In this document: positions 20,529-31,700 of the stretch, in pieces | Layout of the letters: the number at the start of each line of letters is the position of its first letter | How positions within the stretch are numbered: the first letter of the stretch is position 1 | From: Eutreptiella sp. 'Long Island Sound 2002' | Taxonomy: Eukaryota > Euglenozoa > Euglenophyceae > Eutreptiales > Eutreptiaceae | Direction: 5' to 3' | Assembly (NCBI GenBank): GCA_964036045.1 | Contig: OZ038381.1 | Span: forward strand, 105,777,367 to 105,841,366 | DNA: 64,000 bases | Notes under the pieces: generated by a model | Told to the model about the DNA's origin: nothing | Seen by the model: only the letters and a program-made list of their open reading frames with translations | The model's database searches: none | Program-made: the position numbers and the translations under genes

Positions 20529-21691
20529 TGCCACTCATATCTACATGCCCCATGAAAGTGGGAGTGCGCTTATGGATCTCTTTGCCAAACATACCATGAG
20601 CAATATATACGCTGTAGACTTAGTCTAGCGCTTTGAATCCCACAATAGGGACATGGGCAAAGCCCTTGTCACGTGTGGTTCCCCATCTCTTCGGCCACAC
20701 GAAGATATATAACATGGGCGTGAGCATATCAAGACATAAACCATGCATATAACCCATACCCTCAAAAGTGGCTCCCACCATGGTATGTCATGCCCCTCCA
20801 TGGACATAACCTCGCGTTAAAAATACGTGGGAACCCAAGGAAAGTATCTATGCAACCCCAACACTCATGCGGTACACTCGAAAGTCGCAATAAAATATTC
20901 GATTGCACGGTCCAAGAGTTATATATCACTTTCTACCCTCTTGACCATTATCCCTTGCTACAACGGCCATGTGTACACACCAAAGGCGTTTGATGCTTTT
21001 TAAATTAAGTTGAGACTAAGGCGCTTGCAACCCAACCTTCCTTATTCTCTTTCCTCACACTCATGCGTAGATATGGCCCCTCAAAGTGGTCCCACGATTC
21101 ACTTTTGTTTCCCTTATATCTCCAAGTCAAATGGGTGGCAAGTATAAGGGAAACCTGATTCGGACATAGGGAAAAGAGTATGACCACTCCAAGAAGACCA
21201 AATCAAGTGCGGCGATGTCGAAGTCGAAAATCCGATTTCGACATCGCGAAAAATTCTGATTAAAATTTCGAGTGCATATTTGGAAAATTGCGGAAGCAAC
21301 GAACCCTTTACTGATGAAATCTGACCCTTCAGCGGGGCTTCCGCCAAAATATCTGGAAATAACAGTTAACCAATCGGTTACCGCAAAATTGCGAGCCAAC
21401 TGACAGTCGCCGATACATCAACCATCAGAACGAAAGGCTGAAAAATTACGGAAACATTATGATAAAAAAACCCTGTTGATTCCTGATATTCCGATATATA
21501 AATCTCCGCTGGCGGCGCCTCGGTACTGAATATGGCCGCTCATAGCCGGAATGGCCAAACTTATCACACTATCACATCAGGTTAGGTCAGGTCGATGGGA
21601 GAGTATGATATCAGCCAATGGCGGCTTGCCGGCACATAGATACACACCCCAAGTGACCCCAAGATGGCCACGGGGGTCCGAACCGGCTTCA

Positions 21692-21702
21692 CCCCCCCTC
21701 TC
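21692..21702 (-). promoter_or_regulatory. Polypurine tract of element CD
   Basis: On the minus strand GAGAGGGGGGG directly precedes the TGAAGCC start of the 3' LTR, the normal position for plus-strand DNA priming. Confidence 0.85.
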
Positions 21703-22086
21703 AGAGCGTTGTTACCGCTCGGAAGTCATTGAAGAGAGGACGGGAGGACCCCAATGGGCTCCAACCCCCCCCCCCCCATGTCCCAAGGACACATGGAGGC
21801 CCCACACACATCGTAGGCGTCCCCCACGCCCCAAGGGAGGGCTGAGGACACTGATAATCGGTGCCCTACGCCATATCCGGTCTCCTCTTGACCTACAACA
21901 TGGACCAAGGGGATCAAAGATAGAGAAACGTGGTCGATCGATCTAAATACGTATACCACGATGAAATATATACGTGGAGATCGAGTGAAGGGGGTATATG
22001 GCCAATCAAGGCCCAAAAAGCCCCGGATGAACCCCCTCACCCGTCTCCCAAGCACAGAAACAAACAAAGATGCCAAGGGGGATCCA
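21703..22086 (-). other. Element CD 3' untranslated spacer
   Basis: About 380 bases lie between the pol stop and the polypurine tract. They match 33802-34185 of element B in reverse complement. A long C run (G in B) is present. No frame is conserved. Confidence 0.7.
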
Positions 22087-23337
22087 TTACGGTGCTACTG
22101 CAGCCACCAAATGGACCAACACGTCCTTGACATCCAAAGAAATGCTCTTTTTCTTCAGGTAGTCCATCCAGACCGTGGTGTACCTCGGCACGAAACTGCT
22201 CGGAGGCTCCCACGAATCCCTGGATGCGGCGAATCCCTTCTAACGGACTTTATAAAGCCTACCCCCAGGCGTCCCCGGGTCCGGCTTGTCCGCCAGGATC
22301 CTCTCAGCGGTGAAGTCGTCGTCCTCACCCTCGTCGTCCGAGTCCACATCGCCGGCCGTGAACTCGAAGGTGACGGGACGTCCGCTGGGGTCGGGTGCTC
22401 GGGGACGAAGCTGGGTATGGTCGCGGTCCAGGATCTTGTTATCCCCCACACGAACCGCATACACATCCTGCCCGACCTTCCGCACAATTACCCCCGGCAC
22501 ATACCAAGACGCCTGTCGATGCCTGGACAAGACATCCTTGTGGTGCCGCTCCACCCACACGGTGTCTTGGAGAGCATACTTCTGGACTTTTCCCTGCTTG
22601 AAGTACTTGGCCCTCTTGTCATGCTCGTCCTGAAGTGCCTTGCACACCTTGGCCGCCGTGTCGTCCGCCTCAGCCATCATGGCGTTCGCATCCCGGGCCA
22701 CTTTGCCATGGTTCAACCACGGGAGAGTGCGTGACACTCGATCCCGTAGGAACAGGATGCGATGGGGCGACAGTCCAGTGGGTCCCGGAAGGTCATGGTA
22801 CGCTTGGAGCACTCTCCACAGCAAATTGTACCAGTTCCGGCCCGGTTCGTCGATGTGCAGCTGGCGGAACTTCTCGAACATCTGCCGCTCGGCAACCTCA
22901 GCCCGGCCATTCGACCGGCTGTGGTACGCCACGGTCTTGGCGTGTCGAATGCCCATGTGCTTGCACATTGTTTTGAACCAGGTCCCCACAAATTGACTGC
23001 CCCGATCGCTGCAGATGACGGCTGGGACATCAAAAATCGTCAGCCAATGCCTGATCATGGCATTGGCGACGGTCTTGGCCTGCAGCCCCACTCCATGCTT
23101 GTCCTTCTTGTCCTTCTTCTTGGACTTCTTGCCAGGGACCGCCACCATATACCCACTGTGCCTATCCACCGCCAGGATGACACAGTCGTAGGTCTCTCCT
23201 TCCACGGTGACTTCCGGCATGGCGAATACATCCATGGCCACGGACCGCATAGGGGCCTCCAGTAGAGCCGTATACACCGGGTTGCCCGCTGTGGAGTGGT
23301 TGGGGTTCTTCGTGGCCCGACACACGGCACAGTCGCT
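22087..23337 (-). pseudogene. Element CD integrase catalytic core and chromodomain
   Basis: The frame begins inside the integrase zinc finger at the B insertion site and includes its CAVC cysteines. It continues through the catalytic core: the first aspartate in ILAVDRHSGY, the second in CSDRGSQF, and the glutamate in NGRAEVAE. It then runs into the chromodomain. A stop at 22240-22242 replaces the tryptophan of the KVCWKG chromodomain block seen in element B; after it the frame is open again to TAA at 22087. The other half of this gene is at 36567 and above. Role: insertion of the element's DNA, with the chromodomain expected to steer it to certain chromatin. Confidence 0.9.
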
Positions 23338-23341
23338 GCAG
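23338..23341. repeat. Target-site duplication of element B (left copy, GCAG)
   Basis: GCAG occurs once in the reconstructed uninterrupted target and twice here, at 23338-23341 and 36563-36566. Confidence 0.88.
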
Positions 23342-25708
23342 TGAAGCCGGTTCGGACCCCCGTGGCCATCTTGGAGTCACTTGGGGTGTGTATCTATGTG
23401 CCGGCAAGCCGCCATTGGCTGATATCATACTCTCCCATCCACCTGACCTAACCCGATGTGATAGTGTGATAGGTTTGGCCATTCCGGCTATGAGCGGCCA
23501 TATTCAGTACCGAGGCGCCGCCAGCGGAGATTTATATATCGGAATATCAGGAATCAACAGGGTTTTATTATCATAATGTTTCCGTAATTTTTCAGCCTTG
23601 CGTTCTGATGGTCAATGTATCGGCGACTGTCAGTTGGCTCGCAATATTTGCGGTAACTGATTGGTTAACTGTTATTTCCAGATATTTTGGCGGAAACCCC
23701 GATGAAGGGTCAGATTTCATCAGTAAAGGGTTCGTTGCTTCCGCAATTTTCTAAATAAGCACTCGAAATTTTAATCTGAATTTTTCGCGATGTCGAAATC
23801 GGATTTTTGACTTCGACATCGCCGCACTTGATTTGGTCTTCTTCGAGTGGTCATACTCTTTTCCCTATGTCCGAATCAGGTTTCCCTTATACTTGCCACC
23901 CATTTGACTTGGAGATATAAGGGAAACAAAAGTGAATCGTGGGACCACTTTGAAGGACCATATCTACGCGCGAGTGTGAGGAAAGAGAAAAGAGAAGGTT
24001 GGGTTGCAAGCGCCTTAGTCTCAAGTTAATTCAGGAAGCATCAAACGCCTTTGTTGTGTACACATGCCCGTTATAGCAAGGGATAGGGGTCAAGAGGGTA
24101 GAAAGTGATATATAACTCTTCGACCGTGCAACCGAATATTTTATTGCGACTTCCGAGTGTACCGCATGAGTGTTGGGGTTGCATAGATATTTTCCTTGGG
24201 TTCCCACGTATTTTTAACGTAAAGTCATGACCATGGAGGGTCATGGCATACCATGGTGGGAGCCTATTTTAAGGGCTATGTGTGATATTGGTAGTATATG
24301 TCATGTATGCTCACGCCCATGTTATATATCTTCGTGTGGCCGAAGAGATGGGGAACCACACGTGACAAGGGCTTTGCCCATGTCCTAATTGTGGAATTCA
24401 AAGCGCTAGACCAAGTCTACCGCGTATGTATTGCTCATGGTATGTTTGACAAAGAGATCCATGAGTGCACTCCCATTTTCATGGGGCATGTTGATATGAG
24501 TGGCGAAGGTATCTCCATGCGCCCGATTGGGGATCCAAGTGGGGGAATTGTTCGCAAATGGTTCCAATCATTGGTGTATTGAACCATGAGCGAAGATCAT
24601 GGGTGAGCGTAGAGATATACTATCATGACAACTTTGTATATGGACATATTTTCATGTTTTTGGCCTCAATTTTTGCTCATTTTGGCATTTTGTGTACTTA
24701 CCTGGTCGGCAAATAGCAAGAAGCCTATGGGGAGTCGAACCATGATATGTTGTTCATATGTTGGCATATGCTTTGGAGTTGAACACCACGATATGCCGGA
24801 TCGCGTACTCCATTTGGCTTGGCGCACAGAGGATCACAAGAATTGGTCTCAAGGTCATGGGCTGACTTGGGCAGTGCGTGGCGCCCATATCTGAAGGGGT
24901 TTCGAGGGTAAAGTGGGGATGTACATGGGCATTGACATTTGGTCTCTATCGTCCATGAATACTAGACTTCGATTCCATGCATGCTTTGAGCCTTCGGATA
25001 AGTGGTAATCTCAATTTTGAGCATATATTTGATATATGGCCAATATGGTGTGAATTGGCAGCTTTTTGGCATGGTATGAGTTCAAACTCATGGGGCATAG
25101 CTCCAAGCCCATTCGACTCCAAGTCCAACCAAGTTTCTGTCCGGGTAGGGCATGGTCCTGAGTGCCACTCTATGCCATGACACGCACCCTCCCCTATTGG
25201 GCTAGGATTTAGAGGCTTGGGAGTGAACACATTTTTGGGGTTTGTGTAGTGACTTGTGACACATGGCATTCAGCCATCTCATTTGACCTGGTTCAGGGCA
25301 ATATGTTGGTGAGTCAAGGGAAGGTCTTGAGCCCAGGGAATGAGGGGTTTATGGCTGTGAATGTGTATGTTTACCTCTTTCCCCAACTTTGCTTTATTTG
25401 TGTTCATATGCCAATTTCAGGGCTTTCCTCTTTGGTGCAATTCTTGTACATGCCCGCCACCGTGAGACGACCGGTGTGCTGAACGGAAGCCCGCAGCCTG
25501 ATTTGGATTGTGAATTAGGTTATTGCTGTATTTGTGGGATCTGGTTGCTATTCAGGGTTGAAGGAGGATTACATTTTCTATATTTTTGGACTTTGGACCC
25601 TGGACTTTGAGGATTTTGAGAAATGCAATCGTTGATCCGGAGTAAATCAGCAGGGGTAACAGGCGGAAGGGGCACAGCGGGGGCCGGTCCTGGTAGGGAC
25701 CTTCTTTA
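23342..25708 (+). repeat. Element B 5' LTR
   Basis: It starts TGAAGCCGG and ends CTTCTTTA, so its terminal dinucleotides are TG and TA rather than TG and CA. It contains a TTTATATA string near 23530 and an inverted repeat at 23787-23822. Small open frames inside it are not supported as genes, except that the gag frame begins within its last 86 bases. Confidence 0.92.
23787..23822. repeat. Hairpin in element B 5' LTR
   Basis: The arms GCGATGTCGAA and TTCGACATCGC are perfect inverted repeats of 11 bases, separated by about 14 bases. Counterparts are found at 21212-21247, 34641-34676 (one arm altered) and 45271-45306. Confidence 0.7.
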
Positions 25709-28700
25709 TGGTAGCAGAGGCTTACCTGCTGCCCCTACCAACCGCCGACCTGGGGACTTGGGCCCTTATGAGCCCTGCCCAAGTACGCCCCGGGTGCGTA
25801 TTGTGGACTCGGTGGAGACCACGCCGGAGATTGGAGTCGTAGAAGAACCGAGACGTTCAAGAGCATGGCGAACTCCGGAAGTTGAAGCCCGAAGAGAAGT
25901 ACGGCATTCGGGAAGAGGAGGACGTGACATGGAGGACCTGGTCTCCATGTGTGAGCGTCGCTGCCGAAAGGCATGCAACCTCCGCTCCGCCGCGGAGGAC
26001 TCTGAGGAGGCCTGCCATTCAGGCAGCAGTGGAGGACGGGCCCGGCGCTACCGGAAGCGCGGGTCACCCAAGTCCGCGGCAAGGGACGCCGGGGCTATGG
26101 ACACGGACCCCAGCCCGGTCAGGCTGTGGGAATCCGAGGGGCACTCCGAGGGCTATCGGACAGCCTACGAGCCACCTTCGGAGTCGGAGATGTCCGCGCC
26201 GATCGCCAGGGTGCATACGGCCCCCGAGCCCGCCCTGCAGCACGACGCCGAGGGCTTGGAGAGACCAGCCAGGGCCCGGACGGCACCTGTGCCCCGGCAC
26301 ACGGGACCAGAGACGGACGCCATAGGCGATACGCCCATGGGCGATGAGTCTGAGGTGCCGGGAACCGCGGGATGCGCTGAATCCGGCGAAAAGCACGCGG
26401 CGTGCCAATGCGAGCACGTGTCCTTCCTCATGGGCAAGTACCCGAAGATGGGGATGGACGCCATCGTGCATCGCCTTGACTGCCTGGACAACGCCAAGGA
26501 CGGTCTAGAGGAGGATGTCGCGGGGATCCTGGATGACCAGTCGGCCGCGGAGAAAAACATGGAGGAGCTGCGAGCGGAACGGGACTGGTACCGGGAGAAT
26601 CTGGAGCTGGCCCTGGAGAAGCAGCAGCGAGTGGTGGACAGCCTCCTCAACCTGGTGGAGGACATGTCGGGACGCCTGAAAAGGCTGGAGGAGCTACAGC
26701 CCCTCGCCTCGGGTCCGGAGCTCCCGGCAAAGCCGGCCGCGGTAGAGCTGGTGGAGCGGGTTAAGACCCTCAGGAGCGCCATGGAGAAACCCATGGGCGG
26801 CCCTGCAGAGGCACCATACGCGCCTCCGCGGGTTGACCCGGGTGCGCTGCCGTTTGTTCCCATGTTCAGCGAATCCACAATGCTCGGGGAACACACGGCA
26901 TCGGCTGGGTCCATGCGGGAAGAGCACGTGACTACAGACCCAAGGAGCCTGACGGTACAGATGTCCCATGCCGCCCAGGATGTACCGATCACGACGAATA
27001 TGGTAGTTTATGCGGAAGAGAAGATCGAGAACCAGACCATGCAGGGGCGAACCAAGGGAAGCGCTGACGGCCATGGTCGAGGTCATCCAGGCGGAAACCT
27101 GTGGACGAAGGACCCCAATACGGGGATATGGACGGCCGATGGAGCAAGTCCTTCCCGCGTTCCAAACCCCATGGATTCAGGCCCAGCTGGACCCCATTCC
27201 ATGGAGGAGAGGGATGTACGGGGAGTGTACTCACACCCCCCGGCCACAGGTGGTATCCGTCTCGGTGGAGTAGTGGCTGGGGACGTCGGAGACGCCATCA
27301 GGATTGACGACCTCAGGGGAATCAAAATCCCCTATTACGACGGGAACCCGTCCAACCTGGATTTCTTCATCCTGGACTGGGAGGACTTCGCCGAGGAGGT
27401 CGTCGGCGAGATGCGGGGAGCGCCGCGGGAAAAGTGGGTATGCCGGACATTCCCACACCGGCTGGCGCAGGACCTGAAGGAGGAGCTGCGGGATCAGATC
27501 CGGGAAGGACTGATCCCTACGGAGCAGGCCTGCCTCCAGTGGTTGGAGGATGAGGAGCGGGTGGACGCTCCGAACCAGAAGCTGGAGGACCTGTGGTCCA
27601 TTCCACTGCCGCTGGACCGCGGTGAGTTGCGGGTCCGGGAGTGGAACCGGTATCTGCGGAAGTACCGCAGATGCCTCAAGCTGGTGGAGGACTGGAACGA
27701 GGCCAGTGAGATCCGCCACCTGCTGAAGAACGTCCTCCCTGGCAACTGGAAGAGACGAGTGGAGGACGAGGAGAAGAAGCGCGCCAAGAAGCGGGTGGCG
27801 GTGAGGATCATGGCGGCGGAGGATACCCATGCGGGTATCATGGAGTTCTTCAGAAGGAACCTGGGCGAACCCAACCGGATGTTGGGACTGAAGAACGCCG
27901 TGTACGTGGAGGTGTTTGGAGACTCCATGGGGCAAAGGTTGCTGCGCCTCAACAACGAGGAGTGGAGGCGCGGGGAGCCGCTGAGGATGCAAGTCATCTT
28001 CGCCCGCATGAGCCTTGACGAGATCGTGAAGTACATCACGGTGGAGTTGAAGCTCAATGCGAAGAACGAGGCCCACGTGCAGGATCGACATGGTCATGGA
28101 CAACGAGGCCACCGAGAAGACCGCCAACAATCGGGAGATCCAGGAAGACACGGCTAACTCCGCGGAGGATGGTAGTGGAAGTGGCCAAGACCACTGGACC
28201 GGGTCCCGGGAGGATCATGAGGAGGCCCACTTCTTCGCGTTTGTGGCGCACAACGTGAGGAACCATGGGCAGGATCGGTCCAGATGGAGCCAGGTGGGAC
28301 CCAATAAGAGCAGAGCGCCAAGGAGGATCGGGAACCCACCGCTCTCGTTCCGAGAGTACAGGTCTCAGCACGACGGGTGCTGGGTCTGTTATGGCAAGGG
28401 AAACAACCATGCACAGGACCACCGTCAGTGCAAAGTGTATGAGGCGGACAAGAAGGCCTACTTCGCCGCCCACCCCGAGAAGAAGCCCAAGGAGCAGCGG
28501 ATTTCCGATTGGAAGGCGAAGGGCGGAGATGGGGGAAAAGGCCAAGGCAAAGGCCAAGGAAAAGGCGGAGGAAGAGGCTATGGTGGTGGACCTGGCCAAG
28601 ACCGACGAGTGAGGTTGATCGAGGAGGTTGCTGAGGACATGTTGAGGTTGTTGGAGGAACTCAAAGCCCAGCAACGTGGTGGACAAGGTCCTGGCAGATC

Positions 28701-28734
28701 GCGGCCGGAATGGGCTGCGGGAAGCCAAGTCTAG
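25623..28734 (+). pseudogene. Element B gag polyprotein region
   Basis: The frame opens at a methionine inside the LTR (25623), reads through the primer-binding site, and runs about 1,030 codons to TAG at 28732-28734. In order: a basic N-terminal region, a cysteine cluster (SMCERRCRKA), an acidic linker, a coiled coil (about 26550-26700), a low-complexity linker, the capsid-like region from IPYYDGNPSN to LNAKNEA, and the nucleocapsid knuckle C-x2-C-x10-H-x2-C at 28378-28431 followed by a glycine/lysine-rich tail. Comparison with CD shows one extra base near 28126-28130, which shifts the frame. The next methionine after the primer site is near 25929, so the true start is not certain. It forms the particle and packages RNA. 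Confidence 0.85.
25709..25720 (+). promoter_or_regulatory. Element B primer-binding site (initiator Met tRNA)
   Basis: TGGTAGCAGAGG follows the LTR directly. It is complementary to the 3' end CCUCUGCUACCA known from initiator methionine tRNAs. The same site occurs in CD, E1 and, slightly altered, E2. Confidence 0.85.
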
Positions 28735-31700
28735 AGGAGCCCCCAGGGGAGTGGGACCTCGGAGGTCTCTGCTCCGAAAATCAGTCGAATCGCAGAGAAA
28801 GCGAAGGCACATCGGGTGCCGAGGAAGGCTCCAGAAGAGCCAAAACCACTGAGCTTCGCCACTCCCAACCCCTGGAGCGCCCTGCCAAGGGAAGTACATG
28901 TGGGTACGGGACATGGCAAGAAGGAAGGAGCGACCACGGAGAGCCCCGTGGACGGGCAGGACCAACCCAAGATCTACACCATCCGTGACCATACCCTTGA
29001 AGTCCTGATGCACCCGGACCTGCTAGAGTTGCATGCCGTGAGAGTCGTCCATACACCTCATGGCGACGAGCGGCAGTTGCACTTGAAAGTGCGAGTACGG
29101 TGCGGACGAGAGGAGAAGGTGGTGGATGTGTTAGTGGATACGGGTGCCCAGGTGAGCCTGGTCCGGAGAGGGTTGTTCAAGGAGGAATTCCTGCAGCCCA
29201 GCCGGAGACCGGTCCGCCTGAAGGTCGCCAACGGAGAGATTATGGGTGGTGGCACCCATGAGGCCACTATCAGTATGGAATTCTGGGAGCATGAGCGCTT
29301 GAACCGCCCTGATCAGGCGAAGAGAAGCACTCTTTCCGGGAACTTCTATGTGGCCGACATTACTGATTGGGATATGATCATGGGGTATGACTTCATGGTG
29401 GCAAATGCCATTGGAGCCCTTCCCCATCGTGCAACGCTGGTCCGGGAGGATGATGAATGCCTCACATGGCTGTCCACGGACTATGCATGCGGATCATCCC
29501 AATGGAATGCTGAGGAAGAGGATCGGATCGTCCAAGCGGTGCAAGCTGTGGGTGCCAAGTCCAGAGGAGACCGCGGAGTTCAGCTCACGGAGTATGGAAT
29601 GGCGCCACAGGTGTATAACAGGATGATCCAGACGCTGGGAGCCGAAGCGCCCGAGACAGACGTCTTTGCTTCCCGGGATGCCCCACTTCTGCGGAAGTGT
29701 AGGAGGCATTGGCATCGAGGAGACTCAGCCTGGCACAGGCATTGGGGTTTGAAGGAGTGGGGACCCATGTATTGGCATGGCTCCCTGGACAATACCCGAC
29801 GTACGGTGGAGAAGATCGTCGCGGATAGGGCGAACGGGGTCCTGGTCATCACCGGCATAGGATCCACCCCATGTCCGCTGGAGGGTCTCAAGTCGACGCT
29901 GGACTCCATCACCCTGAACGAGATGTCATTCGGGCCAGAGGAGGAGTTGTTCATCGACGCCAAGGGTGTATCAATGCCCTCCCCGGGTCAAGCGTGGGGT
30001 ACCAAGGCTTTCCTGGTGGATGGGGCGCAAGCCCAGCCCACGGGTGATGAAGCATTCATCCGTAGGGTGGAGGCGGTGCCCATGAAGGTCATGTTTGAGC
30101 CCAAGGAGGGGACGGATCAGCCTATTGATGGTATTGACGTCCTGTCCCACGCCGAGATCGACGACGTCGTCAACTACATGCGGATGGGGATGCACGACCG
30201 TGTGGCAGTCAAGAAGAGGCGGGCCATGGTCACATCTCCGCATTGGTGGGATGACAAGATGTTGGTCACCGGCAAGTACGAGAAGGACGAGTTCGTGGCG
30301 AGGGTCATGCATCACATCGCGGACCAATACGATGGTCCGGTTGGGTCCGACCCATCAACATGGGATTTTCCAAGAATGGGAGCCGATAGCGACAGTCGCC
30401 AGCCCGAGGCCGCAAATTTCCGAAGATTATCGGTGGGAAGTGCACCCCACGACGATGAAGACGGCATATCAGACGAGGAGAAGTCGGAATCGGACCCAGA
30501 AGAGGCCTATACCGCAGTGCGGTCGGTTGTATCTATACCGAAGCAAGCGGCCGAAGAGGCCAAGGAGAACCCGAAGGTCGCCGAGCTGAAGGAGAGGCTG
30601 ATCAATGCCTATCCGCGGCTATTCAGTGGCGTCGCCGACAAGAACCCTCCAGATCGTGGGAGGTTTGGTACAGCGAAGATCAAGCTGAAGCCGAACCCGA
30701 AGATCTATCGTCATCGGGAGTACCAACTTCAGGGCGATCGGGCCGAGGCAATGAAGAAGCTGTTGGCCGAGTTCATTGAGCGGGGATGGATCGAACCCTC
30801 CGACAGTGAGTGGGCCAGCCCAGCCTTCATCGTGCCCAAGAAGGAGAAGGGCGAGTGGAGGTTGGTGGTTGATTACAGAGGTTTGAATGAGCAGACCGAG
30901 CACGACTCGTACTCGCTCCCCCTGATCGACTCCTTCCTCCAAAAACAACAGAAAAAGCGGATTTTCACGGTGCTGGACCTGAAACACGGTTATCACCAGA
31001 TGCCGCTACACCCGGACTCCAGGCCCTGCACAGCGATGTCGACGCCGCTGGGGCCCAAGCAGTGGAAAGTGGTGCCTATGGGCGCCAAGAATGGCAACGC
31101 CGCTTTCCAGCGCATGATGGAGGACCTACTCGGTCCTGTCCGGGACTGTGCCGACCCCTTCGTGGATGACATCATCATCGGGTCCGGCACGGAGAACATG
31201 ACTGAGGACGAGCTCATCGACGCGCATGAGAAGGATCTGCGCCCAGTGCTCAGCGACTTGGACAAGCACAACATGGTGTGCAAGCCCACCAAGGCCTCAC
31301 TCTTCGTGAAGGAAGTGGAGTTCGCGGGTCACGTGGTTGGTCATGGGCAATGCTGTCCCATGCCTGGGAAGCTGGCGTCCCTGCACCACTGGGAGAAGCC
31401 GCAGACCATCAGCGAACTCCGGTCCTTCATGGGGTTCTGCAACTACTATTCGGGCTATGTCCGGATGTATGCAGAACTGTCGGGGCCGCTGCACAAGATG
31501 CTGCAAGTGGGCAAGTTCGATGGCCGGAAGGGGAGCAAGAAGAAGATTGCTTGGACCCCTGAGGCCGAGGATGCGTTCAGCCGCCTGAAGGAGCGACTCC
31601 TGGGGCAACTGCGGCTATTCCTGGTGGACCCGGACAAGGGATTCGTGCTACGGACGGACGCCTCGGACTATGCTGTGGGGGCAGTCCTCGAGCAGATCAG

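Larger units (their letters stand above)
17064..21691 (-). repeat. Element CD 3' LTR with internal insertion
   Basis: Reverse-complement copy of the B LTRs. It is interrupted at 18264-20528 by the LINE-like insert and one copy of its target duplication. The two LTR pieces (17064-18263 and 20529-21691) together measure 2,363 bases, the same as the 5' LTR of the element. Confidence 0.92.
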
